This document shows positions 58,266-64,000 of a stretch of DNA of 64,000 nucleotides, one piece after another. The position numbers were made by a program, and so were the translations under genes. Below the pieces are notes generated by a model. It worked only from the letters and a program-made list of their open reading frames with translations. It had not been told where the DNA came from and did not search any database. Every line of letters begins with the position of its first letter. The first letter of the stretch is position 1. Origin of the DNA: Ryuthela nishihirai (Eukaryota; Arthropoda; Arachnida; Araneae; Heptathelidae); contig JAWZYU010000027.1 of NCBI GenBank assembly GCA_038380435.1, positions 3,159,156 through 3,223,155 on the forward strand, in the 5' to 3' direction.

Positions 58266-58968
58266 TGTGATGCCCCCTCATTCACTTTTACTTTACCTTA
58301 ACCAGTTTTGCTTAATTTACATTTTGGGGATTTTTGTTTCCTTTTTGGCATCACAGTGCTCGTTTCCAAGAGTTAGGAGTTGCACATGCGCAACTCCTAA
58401 CTTTCAATTGTCACTCGCTAAAGCATGTGCACAAGGACACGCCCCCTCTTGCATCATAGCTTGCAGCGCTCGTCAATTTATGCAAACATCTTTTCCCAGC
58501 GTGCAATATGACACATGCGGGCTTTGTACCTCTTATTATAATCTGGTGACATGTTGTCACAGTAGACAGAGGAGAGTGTGGTAGTAAGAATGGAGGAGCA
58601 CAGTTAATGAAGTGTGTGTAGTCAAAGTTGAGAAATGATGTATCTTCTTCATTGAAGTTTTGGTGAGTGTTTTTTGGAAATAAATTTGTTTGTTATTTAA
58701 ACCTTTTGAATCTTTACTAATTTTTTTCTCTTGAGCAACGTTAATTGTTTGATTAGAATTTATCTTTACATTCTGACAATCATTTAATATTTTTTGAATT
58801 CTTACTCATTAATGCTAGCTGGTATTTTGAACCCTAATTTAACTTTATTTTTTTGGCAATTTGTTAATTATTGCCTGGTGCCCGACTCAACTATTCGGAG
58901 CATAAAAATAATTGGATCAGACAAAGGGTCCAAACTTTAAAAGTAATCCATTTCTTTGGAGTGTTACA
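58266..58968 (+). mobile_element. Solo LTR of the element 1 family
   Basis: Starts TGTGATGCCCCCTC and ends GGAGTGTTACA, flanked by ATTG on both sides (58262-58265, 58969-58972). 703 bp; clearly related to, but more diverged than, the two LTRs of element 1. It inserted in LINE copy g. Confidence 0.92.
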
Positions 58969-59214
58969 ATTGAAGCTCCGAAAGACCCAGTTATAGCTAC
59001 AACTGGTGCCTACGTAATGGAAATACCTGCTGATTTCAAGACGTGAAGCGACAGCAGCGCTAGTTACATTTCTGTCTGCTGTTGCACTGGCAATTCGCTG
59101 TTTTGCTTGCTACTTGCTTCGTAGCAGTGTAGGTTATTACGCTGTTTACCGCTTTCTTCAAAATTGGATTCTAATACAGATTTGTTCATATGTGACTATT
59201 TACTGTTCTGTCTA

Positions 59215-59455
59215 CTTTCTGCTGTCTTTAACTAGAAGTCTGAATGATGATGCAGTATTGTGTGATGTTTTGCATAAGAGAAACTCAGTTTCTATTGAAT
59301 CTCTCCCAAACTGGATCTGCAAGACAGGTGGTAACATCATTATGGCAGCAACATAACGATGACATGAGTAATTAAAAAAAAATTCTGAGATCACTTTTGA
59401 ATAAATAATATTTTGGAATTGGAGAAACCTTTACAATATATGGAACTGAGTTACA
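59215..59455 (+). other. Unassigned open stretch
   Basis: An open frame at 59114-59356 overlaps the inverted-repeat arm. Its second half (SLNDDAVLCDVLHKRNSV) is not repeated elsewhere in the window and I do not recognise it. Confidence 0.25.
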
Positions 59456-59950
59456 CTGCCCTAACAAAATATTAGAGATTATAATTTTAATTTCTGTGTT
59501 ATGTGAATGGGAATCTTACTTGGAAGCTCTGTAACTTCTAACATATTCATTTAATGAAAAAAGTTACTAAAACTAAATTCAAGATCTTATCTATCTATTT
59601 AAATCTTGATTTTCAACAGCATTCAGCTAGTATTTAAGGAATCATGGAAGCTAGAATATTTTACAACAGTAATGGGTCATAAGAATTTATTTCAGATATT
59701 AATTAAAACTAAATAAGTATTTTTTTAAATCATTTAATAAAATATAAATTTTAAAAGTTGCATAACAATTATTTCAATGTTAGATAATTATGAATGATTT
59801 TTACAAAACAAGATAATTTATTATTAAATCTTACAGCTTCCTTAACTCCTTAAATACTGAATGAATACTGATGATAAATTGAGAATTTGATTAAATTCAA
59901 TTATCTTTAACTTCAGTCACAGTTTTTCATTAAATGCATCAAATGTGTAT
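59455..59950. repeat. Dispersed repeat R4, copy 2
   Basis: Shares ordered blocks with 23195-24100 (AAGCTCTGTAACTTCTAA, CAGCATTCAGCTAGTATTTAAGG, CTCCTTAAATACTGAAT, TTCAGTCACAGTTTTTCATT). Confidence 0.6.
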
Positions 59951-60149
59951 ATATAAAATCTGAGTTTGTGTTTATTGGCCACCTTCTTCTTCTTTCATCC
60001 CTTAGCTGGTGATCAGTTGAGGGTGACCCCATAACTAGTACTAGAACCAGTACACTGCTGTGGGTGCCACTAGATAGTGGATGCTACGTATAATTCCTTT
60101 CCATAATATTTGGCCTATTTATTGTTATTAAAAGCTCCCAACTAATTCC

Positions 60150-60595
60150 TAACCAAGTTCAAATACAACAAACATTTGCACACAATTTTCCATATATCAA
60201 AAACATCTCTAATACCTTACAAAACACTCTAAAGAAACATAATATTAAACTTCCCAACACAGTAACCAACACAATAAAAAATCTAGTAATCAACGATCAG
60301 GATAAAAAAATCACCAACAGGCGGAGTATATTAATTGAATATACCTGACCCCTTAAATATATTAAAAGGTAAGGACAAATATATCGGTAAACTTATCGAC
60401 AATACAAAGATTGAATGAAAGAACATCAACTTGATTTTAAAAAAAAAACACCTAACACAACATATGCCCAAACCATAATTGATAATAACATTCAAGTACA
60501 TACAATTGATCTTAAACCACTAATTGCTCCAAAAACTAAGTTTCAATTAAATTATGCCAAGAAAATGCTAATACATGCACAACGTAATAAATAAT
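60150..60595 (+). pseudogene. Penelope-like element, GIY-YIG endonuclease end
   Basis: Plus-strand pieces read NTLQNTLKKHNIKLPNTVTN, then VINDQDKKITNRR, then GVY, and later KDKYIGKLIDNTKIE and further KTKFQLNYAKKMLIHAQR. GVY followed by KYIG with a K-x-x-H-type stretch after it resembles the GIY-YIG nuclease of Penelope-like elements. Stops are present and the RT is not attached. It may belong to the same family as the RT at 39425-40872. Confidence 0.6.
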
Positions 60596-60730
60596 ATATG
60601 CAATATGGAGATTCCGTCAGCATGGAATCTCCTGCTACATCACCAAACAAACGACAATACGTAACAACAGCAGACCTCTGACGTAAGGAGTGGACACCTA
60701 TAAAGCAGAACACTGCACTTCACACGAATT

Positions 60731-60775
60731 GAGCCTGATGATGCTGTGTAATTGACAGACAGTGAAACACGTAGC
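60731..60775 (+). ncRNA. Hammerhead-like ribozyme motif (decayed)
   Basis: GAGC-CTGATGA (60731-60741) is followed 22 bases later by GAAAC (60764-60768), then ACGTA and GCTC. CTGATGA and GAAAC are the invariant hammerhead core. GAGC and GCTC could form stem I, and GTA before GCTC fits the NUH cleavage site. Stem II (CTGT/ACAG) is weak and not adjacent to the core, and stem III is minimal. Penelope-like elements commonly carry such ribozymes. Confidence 0.4.
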
Positions 60776-60849
60776 TCCAGCAACATCTGAGCGCCAATAC
60801 AACTTGTGCTCAACTGACATCTGGGCACCAGTATGAAACTGTTTTTAAA

Positions 60850-61540
60850 CCTGTTTTAATGACAAAGTAAGTCGGCTTTGAACAATTTATGCTTAATTAT
60901 GCATTTTAAGTCTTAAAGAATTGAGGAAAGTGCAACTGTTGCCTCTACAAAAATATGTGCCAGTGAATGTGTAACGTGCATAATACATACATGGCAAGTT
61001 AACCATATAATGGCAAGTTAACCATCTTCAGCTTAAAGTAACAACTATGAACTAAATCTGTAGTTTGAAGTGAAATATCTAATGCTCCAATGAAAAGAAT
61101 AGCATAACTAAATATCAACATACATGTGATGATAGGCCATCACTAAACGATATATAATTAGTGACAATTGCTATTGTTAACAACTACACCGAGTAATCTG
61201 ATATATTCATGTTCCAATATATAACATCTGGACAAATGTACTGAAGATAAATATACGTTGACTGTACTGAATTAACATCTAAATGTGCGTGTATCTTCAA
61301 ATGACCGGTTGCTTGAAATATATTAACAGCATTAGCTGCATAAAGAGACATCAATTGATGTCATACAGACATAGCAGATGCAACAGTACCCAAATTTGGG
61401 CTGGTTGCACCGAAATATACGAAACATCAATGATCATCTATTGTAACATCAAGCGAAGCTAAATAATCAAGTAGATTTACCAGTCTCCACATACCAGTAA
61501 CTATATTTGTATTGTTAATTCGTCTATTATGCTTTGTATA
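60850..61540. other. No recognised feature
   Basis: AT-rich intron with a short local duplication (TGGCAAGTTAACCATA / TGGCAAGTTAACCATC near 60990-61025). Confidence 0.5.
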
Positions 61541-61545
61541 GTATC

Positions 61546-62005
61546 ATCATCATCATCCTCAAGCAGCCATGGGCTACGGAGGTCCAACCGGATCGTGCAA
61601 TTTAGTTCTCCAAGCAAGTCTATCCTGAGCTACATCTACTGCATCTGGCCACTGCACACCAATTCTAACAAGGTCCCGTTTGACATTGTCTGCCCACCGC
61701 ATCCTAGGTCTCCCCTTCTTTCTGAGGCCTTTAGGCACACTGTTCATAACCCTATTCGCCAATCTATAATTATTCATACGGGCAACATGGCCAAACCAAC
61801 GGAGTCTCTCTCTGCACAATATGCTGCTTAAAGGAGGTTGCAAACTCCTTTGCCTAACCTCATCATTAGTTACAAAGTTGAACCACCTAATGCCCAAGAT
61901 ACTACGTAAGCATCTGGAATCAAAAGCATCTAGTTTCCTGTTATCTTGTTTACAAAGTGTCCAAGTTTCACTACCATAACTAACCCTAGAAAGAACCAAA
62001 CTATT
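61546..62005 (-). pseudogene. RTE-like LINE, copy h, 3' end only
   Basis: The minus frame 61999-61574 reads LSRVSYGSETWTLCKQDNRK through RERLRWFGHVARM and GRPRMRWADNV, uninterrupted. The (ATC)n at 61546-61558 is the LINE tail. This is the usual 5' truncation. It is very close in sequence to copy a. Confidence 0.92.
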
Positions 62006-62149
62006 ATACAGTCTAATGTATATAAGGATATATTTAAGACTAATTGATATATATTAAGATCTGGTTTGAAGTTGTAATTTGATAGTTATAACAACAAATT
62101 ACAGATGCAACTTAGTTTGTAAAAACTTTTGCACTCCTCATATCTTAAG

Positions 62150-64000
62150 ATTGAGCACTTTTAAACTAAATTCAATGTACAGCATATATTGTGAATTATT
62201 ACATTTATGTTTGGTTTTTGCATAAGGCACCAGTTAAGAGAATCAAATGCTACAGTTGCTAAATCAATTCTACTATGGACTTTGGCAGTGCATGCAAGTT
62301 TCCTTGTTTGAATGAGTGAGCCTAGGTATTTGAATTCATTCACCTGTTCGATTTGGGTGCCATTAAGATGTACAGTGCAAGCATGCCAAGTGCCGTTTTT
62401 GCCCAAGATGATACTGATGCCACTGATGTTTCCATCAGTTATCATGGCCTTTGTTTTATCAATATTGATCTGTAGGCCATATGGCTTGGTGGCATCTGCA
62501 ATCACTGATAAGATATCAGTGGCATCAGTATCATCTTGGGCAAAAACGGCACTATCATAGGCAAACATAAGGTCAGTTAGGAATTTGTTCTTACTGTATT
62601 CCACTCCCCGCCCAGCAGCAAAAGCCTGTTGCATTATCGTATCAACAACAGCATTGAAAAGCAATGGCGAGATGATACAACCTTGCTGACTACCAGTTCT
62701 AACTGAAAACTCTGTTGACAATTCATTTTTTATGTGGACACGGCTGCTGGAGTTGTAAGTTATTTGGAGTAGGCAGTTGATTTTCTTGGGTTGTGTTCAG
62801 ATTGAAGTGTTGCCCATAGGGCTGGCCAGTATACAAAGTCAAAAGTAGAACGGAAATCAAAGAATATAATGACAGTGCATTTTCCACAACGTATATATGT
62901 TCTCCCATGAGCTGTCTGAGGGTGAATATTTGATCACAACACCCTCTGTTTGCACAGAAGCCAGTTTGTTGTTCTCTTGTTAATTGTTCACAATATGGTT
63001 GCAAGTGTTGCTGGATGATGCACGTTAAGACCTTTCCCAAAACTGAGAATAGGCTTATGCCCCGATAGTTTTTGCATTCACAGCTATCCCTTCTTTTAAA
63101 TTGGTATAATAATTGCCCGTTTTCAAACAGTGGGGATTTATTCTGAGTGCTAGATTAATTCCAGAAGTGAAAGTAATCGTTGAGAAAGAATAATGCCACT
63201 GGCTTTTAGCATTTCAGCTGTGACTTCGTCAACGCCTGATGCTTTACTATTTCTTAGGAGCTTTAAAGCCCTGTTTACTTCATTCAGAGTGGGTGCGGCA
63301 TCTGAGGTCTGAAAATATTGGTGCATTAAATAGAGGTGGTCTTACTGACGGACTTTGAAGTTCATCATGGTTGCATTGCTCTTGAAAGAATTCACACCAC
63401 TGTTGCAGTCTTTCTTTAGATGACTTTATATAGGACCCATCTGTTTTATGGATGTTATCATTGGTCTTTTTTGCTTTGCCACTTAAATGTCGGAGTGTTG
63501 AATACAGTGTGCAATATTCATTTTTCTGCAGAGCTTCTTCTCGGCTGGCTACTACTGTATTCCAGTGTGCCTCCCTTTCTGCTTTGAGTTTTTGATGTAC
63601 TTCTTTGTTGAGTTGTCTGTACAATGTATGGTTGGTAAGCTTGGCATGCTTCCGCTGGTCAATAAGGTCCAAGCATTCATCTGTCATCCCCTGTTGGGTT
63701 CGATGTTTCATGATGGAGCATCTATGGCACAATTATAGATGACTGTGGAAAGTTGTTCGGTTTCAGTGTCACATCATCCGTTGGTGTCAAGACAGCAAAC
63801 GGTTTGCTAATGCAAATTAGAATTCCTTTTTGTGCGTTGCATCAGTTAATAAAGACCAGTTGCATTGTGTTGTTGAGGCATTTTGATGCTCTGCCCGCTT
63901 TAGTCGAAGCTGCATTCGTGCATGGACTAGGTAGTGATCAGATCCACAATCAGGGCCACACATTGCTTGCACGTCTTTTATTGATGATTGAAAGCGTTTG
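62150..64000 (-). pseudogene. Second LINE lineage, endonuclease end and RT, cut by window end
   Basis: On the minus strand: CGPDCGSDHYLVHARMQLRL near 63955-63900 (C-terminal endonuclease motif), linker at 63732-63280, GFCANRGCCDQIFTLRQLMG near 62975-62915 and TGSQQGCIISPLLF near 62700-62660. The catalytic box appears as MFAYDSAVF, where active RTs have FADD, so one Asp is Tyr. VHLNGTQIEQVNEFKYLGS follows. Several frame breaks are present. It differs from the RTE-like copies at most positions, so it is a separate family. Its 3' end is near 62150 and its 5' end lies outside the window. Confidence 0.85.

Larger units (their letters stand above)
54860..59010 (+). mobile_element. RTE-like LINE, copy g, with three nested insertions
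   Basis: 5' untranslated and early endonuclease sequence run 54860-55975 with decay (GTGACTTCAATGCTAAAGTT near 55880). The LINE resumes at about 56605 (AAGTAAACTTATTGG), is split at TATA by a Tc1 element (56725-58143), continues with TATATTAATTAACTG, and is split again by a solo LTR (58266-58968). It ends near 59010 after GAAAGACCCAGTTATAGCTA. Removing the insertions gives an order matching copy a at 46600-47005. Confidence 0.88.

Overview
This is eukaryotic nuclear DNA from an animal, AT-rich and packed with transposable elements. The only clear host coding sequence is two short exons on the minus strand, at 35216-35290 (25 codons) and 17055-17261 (69 codons). Both have an AG acceptor, a GT donor and phase 0 at each end. 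Translated and joined in gene order they read as one continuous stretch of the HEAT-repeat protein HEATR5 (HEATR5A/B, related to yeast Laa1), an AP-1/clathrin trafficking factor. The exon between them is not missing: the two appear consecutive, so 17262-35215 is a single intron of about 18 kb, and more than 17 kb and 28 kb of flanking intron lie on either side. No bacterial-type gene, operon or CRISPR array is present. The repeat families (Tc1/mariner, Penelope-like, RTE-like LINEs, Ty3/gypsy-like LTR elements, tRNA-derived SINEs) suggest an invertebrate, perhaps an arthropod; I cannot fix the species.

Layout. 1-860: Tc1 remnant. 2343-7512: complete LTR retrotransposon (two 682-bp LTRs, TSD CCTA) with a gag but no pol. 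8105-11870: Tc1 pieces, a 46-bp poly-G run and a GC-rich island holding a SINE. 12001-16430: second LTR retrotransposon (LTRs of 589 and 590 bp, TSD ATAT) whose interior holds a degenerate gag, a broken C2H2 zinc-finger reading frame that looks captured from a host gene, and only the tail of an integrase. 17055-17261: HEATR5 exon. 17560-35125: intron filled with SINE-2 copies, gag remnants, LINE copies, a pogo/Tigger-like transposase piece and AT-rich tandem arrays. 35216-35290: HEATR5 exon. 35434-45360: SINEs, a Tc1 remnant, a Penelope-like RT split by a solo LTR (TSD ACCA), a minus-strand LINE copy, hairpins and a minisatellite. 45457-49511: full-length RTE-like LINE (TSD ATTACTCAGCG) carrying a 388-bp SINE. 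50280-51290: gypsy integrase tail. 54860-59010: one LINE copy containing a repeat block, a Tc1 element and a solo LTR. 60150-60775: Penelope-like GIY-YIG endonuclease piece followed by a hammerhead-like motif. 61546-64000: two minus-strand LINE pieces.

The most interesting items are the LTR element with the captured zinc-finger reading frame, the young gag-only LTR family (one complete copy, two solo LTRs), the possible hammerhead motif beside the Penelope-like endonuclease, and the way all four LTR-type insertions lie antisense to the host gene while all five copies of the 388-bp SINE family lie sense to it. Coordinates were read by eye and may be off by a few bases.
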